This document shows, piece after piece, positions 18,181 through 26,749 of a stretch of DNA of 64,000 bases. Numbering within the stretch: position 1 is the first letter of the stretch; each line of letters starts with the position of its first letter. Position numbers and translations under genes: made by a program. The notes beneath the pieces were generated by a model, which was not told the origin of the DNA, made no database searches, and saw only the letters and a program-made list of their open reading frames with translations. The DNA lies in NCBI GenBank assembly GCA_025464005.1, contig JAODBO010000145.1, positions 95,279-159,278 of the forward strand, in the 5' to 3' direction. Origin of the DNA: Acidimicrobiaceae bacterium (GTDB lineage Bacteria > Actinomycetota > Acidimicrobiia > Acidimicrobiales > Bog-793).

Positions 18181-18186
18181 TATGAT
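18181..18186 (+). promoter_or_regulatory. Possible jetABCD -10 element
   Basis: TATGAT is the best -10 match in the 282-bp gap between the divergent fic and jetA genes. No TTGACA-like -35 stands 16-18 nt upstream, so this is tentative. It would leave a leader of about 110-150 nt before jetA. The rest of the gap shows nothing I recognise. Confidence 0.3.
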
Positions 18187-18341
18187 TGCTTCCGACTCCA
18201 GTGCTCGGGAGAGTAGCTACCGGCGGCCGGAGGTCACCGTGGTGGTCACACCGGCCCCGTACGCTCAGGCCATGTCCCATGCCATCCGTCTCACCTCGAT
18301 CGATGAGCGGTCCCTCCGGGCCGCTTGAAGCCGGCGAGTCG

Positions 18342-19898
18342 ATGCAGTACGACGAGATTGCCCGCTTGCGTGCCCAGCACCCGGCCTGGGTGATGCTGCG
18401 ATCTGACAATGCCGCGCTCGTGCTGAGCTTCCTCGACCGCGTGTTCATCGAACGCAACGCCAGCGACCTTCCGGCATCGGTGCTCGCCGGTGAGCTGGAT
18501 GACGAGCTGTTTGCGCTCAACCAGCGCCTCGGCGAGGGCAGGTTCCCGAGGTCCGCCGCCGCTTACCTGGACGACTGGGCTGCTCCAGGTCACGGCTGGC
18601 TCCGCAAGTACTACCCGCCGGATTCCGACGAAGCTCACTACGACCTCGCTCCCGCCGTCGAGAAGGCGCTGCTGTGGGTCCAAGAGCTCCGTTCCCGAGA
18701 TTTCGTCGGTACCGAGTCCCGTTTGAACACCGTCTTCGAGCTGCTCCGCCAGATGGTGTTCGGCGCCGACGAGGACCCCGAGCGGCGCCTGGTCGAGCTT
18801 CGACGCCGTCGGGCCGAGCTGGACGAGGAGATCGCCCGCGCCGAGCGCGGCGATGTCGCCGTCCTGGACGCGGTCAGCCAGCGCGACCGCTACCAACAGT
18901 TCTCCCGCACCGCCCGGGAGCTGCTGTCGGACTTCCGGGAGGTGGAGGAGAACTTCCGCCGCCTCGACCGCCGGCTACGCGAGCAGATCGCCGGCTGGAC
19001 CGGTTCCAAGGGAACCTTGCTCGACGAGGCGTTGGGCAGCCGGAACAGCATCGCCGAGTCCGACCAGGGCCGAAGCTTCCAGGCGTTCTACGATTTTCTA
19101 CTGTCCCACCAGAGGCAGACTGAGCTGACCGACCTGCTCGAACGACTGGCCCAGATCCAGCATCTCCCCGACCAGGACGAGCGGCTGAACCGCATCCACT
19201 TCGATTGGATCGACGCCAGCGAGCGGACCCAGACCACCGTCCGGCTCCTCTCCGAGCAGCTACGGCGGTTCCTCGACGACCAGGTGTGGCTGGAGAACCG
19301 CCGGGTCTTCGATCTCCTCCGGGGTATCGAAACCAAGGCGCTCAGAGTCCGCCACGAGCAGAATCCGGCGCTGGCGATGGAGCTCGACGACTCCGGTCTC
19401 ACCGTCAACCTGCCGACGGAGCGACCGCTCTACCACCGACGACGAGCCACTCCGATCGACAGCTCCTCGATACAGGCCGGACAGGACGACTTCGACTCCT
19501 CGGCCTTGCTCAGCCAGATGTACGTCGACCGCGACGAGCTGGTCCAGCGGGTGCACACCTCGCTCAGCCGGCGTGACCAGGTAGGGCTCCGCGAGCTCCT
19601 GACCGGCGAGCCGTTGGAGCAGGGGCTGGCTGAGTTAATCAGTTATCTCTCCCTTCGCGAGCCCGGGTTCGTCGTGGTGTTCGACGAAAGCCGGCGGGAG
19701 CGCATCGAGTGGAGCGCCGAGGAGGTCGACCGGATCGCCGAACTGCCCCGGGTCGACTTCAGCCGCACCCGGCCGGCACCAGAGGCCAGCCACACCGCCG
19801 GGCCGGCCCCCGAGGCCGTCAACACGGCACAACCGGTTCCGGAAGCTACCCACACCATCCGGCCAGCCCCTGGCACGAGACGATCGGAGATCCCGTGA
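18342..19898 (+). CDS. jetA: Wadjet anti-plasmid subunit JetA (DUF3375)
   Basis: Kleisin-like subunit of the Wadjet SMC complex that recognises and destroys small circular plasmids. 518 residues from the ATG at 18342, where the conserved block starts (YDEIARLRAQHPAWVMLRSD, then LVLSFLDRVFIERN). An in-frame ATG at 18303 would add 13 residues. Further DUF3375 blocks: LDDWAAPGHGWLRKYYPPDS, FVGTESRLNTVFELLRQMV, ELLSDFREVEENFRRLDRRL, SDQGRSFQAFYDFLLSHQRQ. The C-terminus carries an unusual Pro-rich 10-residue tandem repeat (separate entry). The stop overlaps the jetB start (GTGA). First gene of a complete jetABCD operon. Confidence 0.93.
   Translation: MQYDEIARLRAQHPAWVMLRSDNAALVLSFLDRVFIERNASDLPASVLAGELDDELFALNQRLGEGRFPRSAAAYLDDWAAPGHGWLRKYYPPDSDEAHYDLAPAVEKALLWVQELRSRDFVGTESRLNTVFELLRQMVFGADEDPERRLVELRRRRAELDEEIARAERGDVAVLDAVSQRDRYQQFSRTARELLSDFREVEENFRRLDRRLREQIAGWTGSKGTLLDEALGSRNSIAESDQGRSFQAFYDFLLSHQRQTELTDLLERLAQIQHLPDQDERLNRIHFDWIDASERTQTTVRLLSEQLRRFLDDQVWLENRRVFDLLRGIETKALRVRHEQNPALAMELDDSGLTVNLPTERPLYHRRRATPIDSSSIQAGQDDFDSSALLSQMYVDRDELVQRVHTSLSRRDQVGLRELLTGEPLEQGLAELISYLSLREPGFVVVFDESRRERIEWSAEEVDRIAELPRVDFSRTRPAPEASHTAGPAPEAVNTAQPVPEATHTIRPAPGTRRSEIP
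19770..19889 (+). repeat. Tandem 30-bp repeat encoding a Pro-rich tail of JetA
   Basis: Four 30-bp units (19770, 19800, 19830, 19860) encode 10-residue repeats beginning R-P-A-P-E-A-S-H-T-A, G-P-A-P-E-A-V-N-T-A, Q-P-V-P-E-A-T-H-T-I, and a decayed R-P-A-P-G-T. They occupy residues 477-516, the very end of JetA. The DNA units have diverged at third positions, so protein-level conservation rather than recent slippage is suggested. Confidence 0.8.
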
Positions 19899-20506
19899 CC
19901 GACATCGCACCTACGGCCGACGCGGGTCCGTCCGACCTGTCGCTGGCCGTGATCCACCTGTTCAAGGGTCCCGTGTACCGCGACACCCACGAGAAGGTCT
20001 GGGCGCTTCTCCTCGGCTTGAGAAACCAGATCGCCGACTACGTCGCCGTGCTCGGGGTACAGGTCATCATCGACGAGGCCGAAGGATATGGGTACCTGCG
20101 GAGCCGGCCGACCGGCGACGACACACCCGAGATTCCCCGTCTGGTGGCCCGTCGCACGCTGTCGTTCCATATCAGCGTGCTGCTGGCGCTCCTCCGCAAG
20201 CGCCTGGCCGAGTTCGACGCCAGCAGCGCGGATATCCGCCTCGTGCTCACGCGTGCCCAGATCATGGAGATGCTGCGCCTGTTCCTACCGGAGTCCAGCA
20301 ACGATGTCCGCCTGGTGGACGCCGTTGACGCCCATATCAACAAGGTGGTGGACATGGGCTTCCTACGCCGGCTGCGCAGCGAAGTCGACTCTTTCGAGGT
20401 CCGCCGGATCCTCAAGGCCTACGTCGACGGGCAGTGGCTCTCCGACTTCGACACTCGGCTCGACGAGTACCTGGCCGAGTTGGGCCTGGACGAGGAGGAC
20501 GCCTGA
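19895..20506 (+). CDS. jetB: Wadjet subunit JetB (DUF4194)
   Basis: KITE-like winged-helix partner that bridges kleisin JetA and the SMC subunit JetC. 203 residues from GTG 19895, which overlaps the jetA stop (GTGA). Typical DUF4194 blocks are seen: AVIHLFKGPVYRDTHEKVW near the N-terminus, YGYLRSRP, LSFHISVLLALLRKRLAEFD, and VDMGFLRRLRSEVDSFEVRR. The stop and the jetC ATG overlap as TGATG, so JetB and JetC are translationally coupled. Confidence 0.93.
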   Translation: MTDIAPTADAGPSDLSLAVIHLFKGPVYRDTHEKVWALLLGLRNQIADYVAVLGVQVIIDEAEGYGYLRSRPTGDDTPEIPRLVARRTLSFHISVLLALLRKRLAEFDASSADIRLVLTRAQIMEMLRLFLPESSNDVRLVDAVDAHINKVVDMGFLRRLRSEVDSFEVRRILKAYVDGQWLSDFDTRLDEYLAELGLDEEDA

Positions 20507-23500
20507 TGAACGCTCTGTTCAGCACCACGGACCTGGAATCCCTGCGACCGGATCGCCTCCCTGGCTGCAGGCTGCAGCGCCTGGAGGTGTTCAACTGGGG
20601 CACGTTCGACGCCAAGGTGTGGTCGTTCGAGGTACACGGACGCAATGCCCTGCTCACCGGCGATATCGGTTCGGGCAAGTCAACTTTGGTCGATGCGCTC
20701 ACCACCCTCCTGCTGCCGGCGAACAAGATCTCCTACAACAAGGCCGCTGGCGCCGAGACCCGCGAGCGAGACCTGCGCTCGTACGTGCTGGGGCACTACA
20801 AGTCCGAGCGCAACGAGACGACCGGGGCCTCTCGCCCCGTCGGCCTGCGTGATACCCGCCACGTCTCGGTGATCCTGGGGGTCTTCGCCAACACCGACTA
20901 CGACACGACTGTCACCCTGGCTCAGGTGTTCCACGCCCGGGACGTCAATCAGGGCCAGCCGGACCGGTTTTACGTGGTCGCCGACATCGACATGTCGATC
21001 GCTGGCGATTTCTCCGACTTCGGTTCCGAGCTGCCGGCGCTGAAGCGGCGATTGCGGAGCAGCGAAGCCCGGGTGTACGACGGGTTCCCCGACTACGGCA
21101 AGGACTTCCGGCGTCGGCTCGGCATCGAGTCCGAGCAGGTCATGGATCTGTTCCACCAGACGGTGTCGATGAAGGCCGTGGACAACCTCAACGACTTCGT
21201 CCGCAGCCACATGCTCGAACCCTTCGACACCAAGTCACACATCGCCGCACTGGTCGAACACTTCGACAACCTGACCCAGGCCCACGACGCGGTGCTCAAA
21301 GCGCGCGCCCAGTTGGAGCTGCTGGCCCCGCTGATCGCCGATCTGGCGTCCCACGACGGGCTGGGCGACACGCTCGCGGCTCTCGGACGCGAGCAGAACG
21401 CCGTGCCGTTCTACTTCGCGGACCGCATCCGCTCCTTGTTGGTGGTCGAGATGGAGTCGCTTAGCACCCGAATCGGCGTCATCGAAGGTGAGCTCGAGTC
21501 TCTCAGCGCTTCCATGGACGAGCTCCGCAAGACCGAGGCAGCCCTGAGCATCGAGATCGCTGGCAACGGCGGTGATCGGCTGACAGCGATCCAGAACAAG
21601 ATCGAGAGCAACGAGAGGGAGAAGGAGAACCGCGAGGCCAGATTTACCCGCTTCAACATCCTGCTGGCCGAGGCCGGGCTCGAGCAGGTTTCGGTGGCCG
21701 AGCAGTTCCACGCCGCGAGGGAACGGGCCGCAGTCAAGAAAACCGGTTTGGAGACCGATCGCAACGCCATCGGGAACGAGCTGAACGAGATGCGGTTCGA
21801 GCAAAGGTCCATCGACGAGGAAGCCCGCCAGGTCAACGACGAGCTGCGCAGCTTGGAGTCCCGCCGGAGCAACCTGCCTCGCACCAGCCTCGAGCTGCGC
21901 CACCGACTGTGCGCGGAGCTGTCCATCGCGACCGACGACCTCCCCTTCGCCGGAGAGCTGATCCAGGTCCGGCCGGACGCCAGCGAATGGGAGGGCGCCG
22001 CAGAGCGCGTGCTGCACAACTTCGCCCTTTCGCTGCTGGTACCTGACCGCCACTATGGCGCCGTCGCCGCCTGGATCAACGACCGCCATCTGGGGGCGCG
22101 GATCGTCTACTTCCGGGTGCCGGCCCGATCTGCGCCGGCGACCGCACCCGAACGTCGGTCCGCCTATCCACTGCTGATCGACATGCTCGACCTGAAACCT
22201 GATTCGGGTTTCGAAGCGTGGCTGGGAACCGAGCTCGGCCGGCGAGCCGAACATGCGTGCGTGGACAGCATCGGCGACTTCCGCAACGCGCCGAAAGCGC
22301 TGACCCGCGCCGGGCAGGTCAAGGACCGAGACCGTCACGAGAAGGACGACCGGAAGCGGATCGACGACCGCCGGGAGTACGTGCTCGGTTGGACCAACGA
22401 GGCGAAGATCGATGCCCTCCTCTCCGACGCCACGGCACTCCAGAAGCGGCTGTCTGCGACATCGGACCTCATCGCCGAGCTCGTCGCCCGTGATGGGACC
22501 GCGGAGCAGCAGCTCCGGTCCCTCGCCGGCCTGGAAGAGCACGCGACCTGGGCCGATCTGGACTGGATGACCCTGGTCGGCGAGATCGGCGAACTCCGAA
22601 CCGAGTACGACCGCATCGAGTCATCGTCCGACCTGCTCGCCCGGCTGAGCGAAGAGCGAGACCGGGTTCGGGACGAGATCAAGACGGCAGATCTCCGGCG
22701 TGGGGTCCTGGATCGGAGCCGGGGCGGCGCCGAGTCCGAGCGGAAGTCAGCCGAAACCCGCCTGACGAGCGTCGAGCAGCTCCTGGCTGACACTGATGCC
22801 GTCGAGTTGGCGTCGTCGTCGTTCGAGTCGCTGGACCGGCTGGTGTCGTCCGAGCTGGGTGGGACGACCATCGACACCTCGACGCTTGCCAGTGCACAGC
22901 AGACCGTCAATACCGAGCTCGGCCAGCAGATCAACCGCGTCACCGAGCGCCAAGGGAAGCTCGGGCAGCGCGTCGTCCGGGCCATGAGTGCCTTCCGCGC
23001 CAACTACCCGCAGGAGACCGCCGAGTTCGATGTCGCCTTGGAGTCGGCGAAGGAATATCGAGAGCTCCACGACCGGGTCGCCGATGACGACCTCCCTCGC
23101 TTCGAGCAGGAGTTCAAGGATTACCTCAACCAGAACACCATCCGCGACATCGCCGGCTTTTCGGCCCAGCTCAACAAGCAGGAGAAGCTCATCAGGGATC
23201 GGGTGGAAACCATCAACACGTCGCTGACCGGCATCGACTACAACGATGGCCGCTACATCCGCCTGGTACCGGACCACACACCGAACACCGATGTTCGCGA
23301 GTTCCGGTATGAGCTGCGGGCCTGCACGGACAACGTGGTCGGTGGACAGGGGAACGACCAGTATTCGGAGGAGAAATTTCTCCAGGTCAAGCGGATCATC
23401 GATCGGTTCAAAGGCCGTGAAGGCATGACCGATCAGGACCGCAGCTGGACGCGGCGGGTCACTGATGTCCGCCAATGGTTCGTCTTCTCCGCTTCGGAGC

Positions 23501-23931
23501 GGTGGCATGCCGACGACACCGAGTACGAGAACTACACGGACTCCGGGGGAAAGTCCGGTGGCCAGAAGGAGAAGCTGGCGTACACGATCCTGGCCGCGTC
23601 GTTGGCGTACCAGTTCCGGCTGGCCTCGGAGGCAGAGCGGTCGAAGGGCTTCCGATTCGTTGTCATCGACGAGGCGTTCGGCCGGGGATCGGAGATATCG
23701 ACCCGGTTTGCCCTCACGCTCTTCACCAAGCTCGGGCTGCAGCTGCTGATCGTGACCCCACTCCAGAAGATCCACGTGATCGAGCCGCACGTATCCGCGG
23801 TCGGATTCGTCGACAACCTCAACGGCAATCACTCACGCTTGCAGTGCCTCACGATCGAGGAGTACCGGCGCCGTCGCCACGAACGGGGGACCGAGGTGGA
23901 AGCCCTCGCGACCGAGGGTCCGGCCGCTTGA
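20506..23931 (+). CDS. jetC: Wadjet SMC-like ATPase JetC
   Basis: MukB-like SMC motor that extrudes loops on plasmid DNA. 1141 residues. Walker A is GDIGSGKST (52-60); the ABC signature is SGGQKEKLAYTILAASLAYQ and Walker B FVVIDEAFGRGSE near the C-terminus; the centre is long charged coiled coil broken by a hinge-like region. ATG at 20506 with GAGGAGG just before it. The C-terminal stop overlaps the jetD start (TTGA). Length and motif order match type I Wadjet JetC. Confidence 0.95.
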   Translation: MNALFSTTDLESLRPDRLPGCRLQRLEVFNWGTFDAKVWSFEVHGRNALLTGDIGSGKSTLVDALTTLLLPANKISYNKAAGAETRERDLRSYVLGHYKSERNETTGASRPVGLRDTRHVSVILGVFANTDYDTTVTLAQVFHARDVNQGQPDRFYVVADIDMSIAGDFSDFGSELPALKRRLRSSEARVYDGFPDYGKDFRRRLGIESEQVMDLFHQTVSMKAVDNLNDFVRSHMLEPFDTKSHIAALVEHFDNLTQAHDAVLKARAQLELLAPLIADLASHDGLGDTLAALGREQNAVPFYFADRIRSLLVVEMESLSTRIGVIEGELESLSASMDELRKTEAALSIEIAGNGGDRLTAIQNKIESNEREKENREARFTRFNILLAEAGLEQVSVAEQFHAARERAAVKKTGLETDRNAIGNELNEMRFEQRSIDEEARQVNDELRSLESRRSNLPRTSLELRHRLCAELSIATDDLPFAGELIQVRPDASEWEGAAERVLHNFALSLLVPDRHYGAVAAWINDRHLGARIVYFRVPARSAPATAPERRSAYPLLIDMLDLKPDSGFEAWLGTELGRRAEHACVDSIGDFRNAPKALTRAGQVKDRDRHEKDDRKRIDDRREYVLGWTNEAKIDALLSDATALQKRLSATSDLIAELVARDGTAEQQLRSLAGLEEHATWADLDWMTLVGEIGELRTEYDRIESSSDLLARLSEERDRVRDEIKTADLRRGVLDRSRGGAESERKSAETRLTSVEQLLADTDAVELASSSFESLDRLVSSELGGTTIDTSTLASAQQTVNTELGQQINRVTERQGKLGQRVVRAMSAFRANYPQETAEFDVALESAKEYRELHDRVADDDLPRFEQEFKDYLNQNTIRDIAGFSAQLNKQEKLIRDRVETINTSLTGIDYNDGRYIRLVPDHTPNTDVREFRYELRACTDNVVGGQGNDQYSEEKFLQVKRIIDRFKGREGMTDQDRSWTRRVTDVRQWFVFSASERWHADDTEYENYTDSGGKSGGQKEKLAYTILAASLAYQFRLASEAERSKGFRFVVIDEAFGRGSEISTRFALTLFTKLGLQLLIVTPLQKIHVIEPHVSAVGFVDNLNGNHSRLQCLTIEEYRRRRHERGTEVEALATEGPAA

Positions 23932-25118
23932 GGCCAACATGGACGAACGTCGATCAGCTCATCGCCACCCTGCGGAAACGATGGGAAGGCGGTCGATACC
24001 TGCTGGCCTACGCCGCCGGTGTCCCGTGGACCCCGATCACCCTTCCAGTCAAGGCTCCGACGGCTGCGGAGATGCTCGACCAATTCGACGACGCGGTCCG
24101 CTGGGTCGAGAAGTTCCGACAGGACAGCCGCACCTTCAGCGGGTCAGAGCGGTTCAGGATCGAGTCTCGCACTGTCCGAGGAAGGAACCTGGGGGCCAAC
24201 GAAGTACCGGCACGGATCTGGATCGACAGCTTCGAGCAACTTTGCGCGCTGCTCGGCACCACGCGCGACGTCCGTTCGCTCGACGGGATCCTGCAACAGA
24301 CGCGCATCTCGGTCCCGGGGCTGTTGCCGTGGGTGATTGGCCATCCCCTCCAAGCCATCCAGCATCGGGCGATCTGGGACGAGGTGCTGGCCACCGTCGC
24401 TTGGATCGCCGCGCACGACACGCGGCACCTCTACCTGCGCCAGATCGACGTCGAAGGGGTCGACACGAAGTTCGTCGAGCATCGAAAAACGTTGCTCGAC
24501 AACCTGCTCACCAGCCTGCTGCCCGCGGAGCGCATCCACGCCGGCCACGCCGATTTCGCCCGTCGCTTCGGTTTCCGCTCGAAACCCGATTACACACGGT
24601 TCCGGCTGCTGTCCCGACAGCCTGGTTTTCCCACCGGGATCAGCGAGGTGAGACTCCGCACCGACGAGCTCGCCGCTTTTGAGCCAGAGGCCAGCACGGT
24701 GTTCGTCGTCGAGAACGAGATCACGTACCTTGCGTTTCCCACGGTCCTCGACTCGATCGTGATATTCGGATCCGGGTTCGGCCTGACCGTCTTGAACGAC
24801 CTGGCCTGGCTGGAACGCAAGCAGATCGTCTACTGGGGCGATATCGACACCCACGGCTTCGCCATCTTGAGCATGCTGCGATCGCAGTTCCCCTCGGTTC
24901 AGTCGATCCTGATGGACCATGAGACGCTGCTGACCCATCCCAAGCAGTGGGGCAACGAACGGGACCCGGGCAACCGGGCGCTCCCTCACCTTACGGAGCC
25001 CGAGGAAGCCCTCTACCGGGATCTGATCGAGGACCGATACGGCCACTGGGTGCAACTCGAGCAGGAGCGCGTGCGCTTCGCCATGGTGCGGCGCGCCCTT
25101 CAACCATGGACAGCCTGA
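23928..25118 (+). CDS. jetD: Wadjet TOPRIM nuclease subunit JetD
   Basis: Cuts plasmid DNA once the JetABC motor has closed on it (DUF3322 plus DUF2220/TOPRIM). 396 residues. The start is inferred as TTG 23928, overlapping the jetC stop (TTGA), since RPTWTNVDQLIATLRKRWEG is the conserved family N-terminus and no ATG or GTG precedes it in frame within reason. The TOPRIM features are TVFVVENEITYLAFP with its Glu and IVYWGDIDTHGFAILSMLRS with the D-x-D. The presence of all four subunits with intact motifs suggests an active system. Confidence 0.93.
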   Translation: MRPTWTNVDQLIATLRKRWEGGRYLLAYAAGVPWTPITLPVKAPTAAEMLDQFDDAVRWVEKFRQDSRTFSGSERFRIESRTVRGRNLGANEVPARIWIDSFEQLCALLGTTRDVRSLDGILQQTRISVPGLLPWVIGHPLQAIQHRAIWDEVLATVAWIAAHDTRHLYLRQIDVEGVDTKFVEHRKTLLDNLLTSLLPAERIHAGHADFARRFGFRSKPDYTRFRLLSRQPGFPTGISEVRLRTDELAAFEPEASTVFVVENEITYLAFPTVLDSIVIFGSGFGLTVLNDLAWLERKQIVYWGDIDTHGFAILSMLRSQFPSVQSILMDHETLLTHPKQWGNERDPGNRALPHLTEPEEALYRDLIEDRYGHWVQLEQERVRFAMVRRALQPWTA

Positions 25119-25466
25119 CGGGTCAATACGAGGAGCACTCGGGTGAAGGTTCGAATCGGTCCCGTTCGACCGCAATCCGTGGCCATGTTCTCTGTGCGCG
25201 CCGAGCGCGCCATCGTGTGATGTCGCGAATGCAGCCTCGCTGGGCCGGCGTGGCACCGCGTCTCTAGGCCGACACCACTCACCGTGACTTACCGACCATC
25301 GGACGCGGTCTATTTGTAGTAACGTGCGGGGGTCGTCGGCTTTGTGCTGTCGCTCCGTCCAGACCCCGCGGAATCGCAACTCTCACCGCGGTTGGTCCCC
25401 ACCGCCATTCAGCGTGGGTTTTCGCAGGGATAGATCTCCCTGATCGGATGGGCCAGGAGGCTCGAC
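25119..25466. other. Intergenic region after jetD (348 bp)
   Basis: No gene is supported. It holds an 11-bp copy of the tRNA-Arg T-arm sequence at 25147-25157 (separate entry) and an inverted repeat CAGGGA/TCCCTG around 6 nt at 25425-25442, shortly before the ribosome binding site of the DUF6458 gene. No recognisable terminator with a T-run after jetD. Confidence 0.5.
25147..25157 (+). repeat. Possible remnant attachment site (tRNA-Arg T-arm match)
   Basis: AGGTTCGAATC here is identical to positions 16863-16873 in the T-arm of the tRNA-Arg. It lies 29 bp after jetD, so tRNA plus repeat bracket the Fic/Wadjet block. The match is only 11 bp and contains a TTCGAA palindrome, so chance is possible; no integrase is present. 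Confidence 0.3.
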
Positions 25467-25730
25467 ATGAAGATCGGCACCGCTATCTTTCTCCTCGCGC
25501 TCGGCGCGATTATCCGCTTCGCCGTCTACACGACCGTGCATGGCATCGCGTTGAATGCCGTAGGAATCATCCTGATGATCGCCGGGGCCTTGGGTCTGAT
25601 CCTTTCGCTCACGGTCTGGGGCTCGCAGACCTCTCGCACGCACCGACGAACAGTCGTCGACAACGGCGTGGGCAATGCGAGCGTCCGCGATGAGACAGTC
25701 ACCGTCGACGGAAGCTCCCCGAAAAGCTAG
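25467..25730 (+). CDS. DUF6458-family small membrane protein
   Basis: 87 residues, two membrane spans: IGTAIFLLALGAIIRFAVYT and IALNAVGIILMIAGALGLIL, then a charged cytoplasmic tail (WGSQTSRTHRRTVVDNGVG). The pattern of a short helical hairpin with R-F-A-V after the first span is typical of the actinobacterial DUF6458 family, function unknown. AGGAGG lies 6 bases before the ATG. Confidence 0.8.
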   Translation: MKIGTAIFLLALGAIIRFAVYTTVHGIALNAVGIILMIAGALGLILSLTVWGSQTSRTHRRTVVDNGVGNASVRDETVTVDGSSPKS

Positions 25731-25751
25731 ACGTGCATTGAACGCCTGCCA

Positions 25752-26465
25752 ATGATCCATGAATGCCCGGAGGTTTACGTGGATCGGCTACCGGATTTCG
25801 AGATCCTTGCCGACAGCAGCTCAGATGATGCATATCTAGATACAGGAGTAGTTCCAAGGGTAGTCATAACCGCGCCGATTCCGATTACTCGGGTGGCCTC
25901 CTTCGCGGCAACTGGGCAAGCCACTCCCTACCGACAAAGGCGGCCCACGAGACCGTCAGTGGCTAGGACGTCGGCGCCACTTGGACTTCGCATCTTGGTC
26001 ACTACGCTCTTGGTGATCGCCATCGGGAGCGTCGGCGGGCTGGTCGCCGTACGGATGCATTCCAAGTCGTCCGGCGCTCCGCGGACCAATTCGCCGTCTC
26101 GATTGCCGCGCAATCTGGCGCAAGGCGCCCGATCGCCGGACCGTGCGGTCCTTGTCTCCTCATCCGCGACGGCCATCGTCTACCGCGTCCCGACGAGCTC
26201 GTATTCGATCGTGGTAGCCGTCGACCATCCATGCTGGCTGGTCGTAAAATCACCGGCCGGCGCGTCCTCCTCGGTCGTCGCCACGACCCTCTCGCCCAGC
26301 GCGAGTCCTAGGTCGATCGCGATCCACGGGAGCGCTTCGATCACGGTGGCGGCGCGAGTTGGGTCGATCACTATCACCGAGGGAACGAAAGTACTCGACG
26401 TCATAAATGCACCCGTTCTTGGCGTCGCCTACACCTTCTTACCGCAGGCCGAGAGAACGGGGTAG
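25752..26465 (+). CDS. Single-pass membrane protein with RodZ-C-like extracellular domain
   Basis: 237 residues. An N-terminal ~77-residue hydrophilic part has no motif I recognise; one membrane span follows (LGLRILVTTLLVIAIGSVGGLVAV, about residues 76-99); then a Ser/Arg-rich linker and a beta-rich domain containing AVDHPCWLVVKSPAG and ASITVAARVGSITITEGTKVL, which resembles the DUF4115 domain at the C-terminus of RodZ. The RodZ helix-turn-helix is absent. The DNA here is clearly more AT-rich than the flanking operons. Weak start support (ATG 25752, 21 bp after the DUF6458 stop). Function unknown. Confidence 0.55.
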   Translation: MIHECPEVYVDRLPDFEILADSSSDDAYLDTGVVPRVVITAPIPITRVASFAATGQATPYRQRRPTRPSVARTSAPLGLRILVTTLLVIAIGSVGGLVAVRMHSKSSGAPRTNSPSRLPRNLAQGARSPDRAVLVSSSATAIVYRVPTSSYSIVVAVDHPCWLVVKSPAGASSSVVATTLSPSASPRSIAIHGSASITVAARVGSITITEGTKVLDVINAPVLGVAYTFLPQAERTG

Positions 26466-26749
26466 CAGAGGCCAACGGGGTGCGATTCCCAGCGGAAACG
26501 GACGGACCCGTTTACTGGTATGGTGACAACGCCGGAGGTGAGCGCCTTCTTCGGTGTGGCTGCTCCGGACCTCGGCGGCTCTTGCCAAGTGCGGCAGAGG
26601 CGAGTTAGCCGATGAGATCCCATGCCCCATCGAACGCATGCCACTATCCCCGAGCCAGCACCGACCTACCTTGATGCTCCGGTAGTTCACGAGCTGCAGT
26701 TCGATCCCTTGCTCGAGACCGCTCACCAAGTTGCGCTCGCTGTGGCTTC

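Noticed and set aside
26466..26749. Possible riboswitch (c-di-GMP, c-di-AMP or glycine type) before the Fn3-like secreted protein
   Set aside because: I compared remembered consensus blocks for these classes and found no convincing core; only a possible -10 is present.
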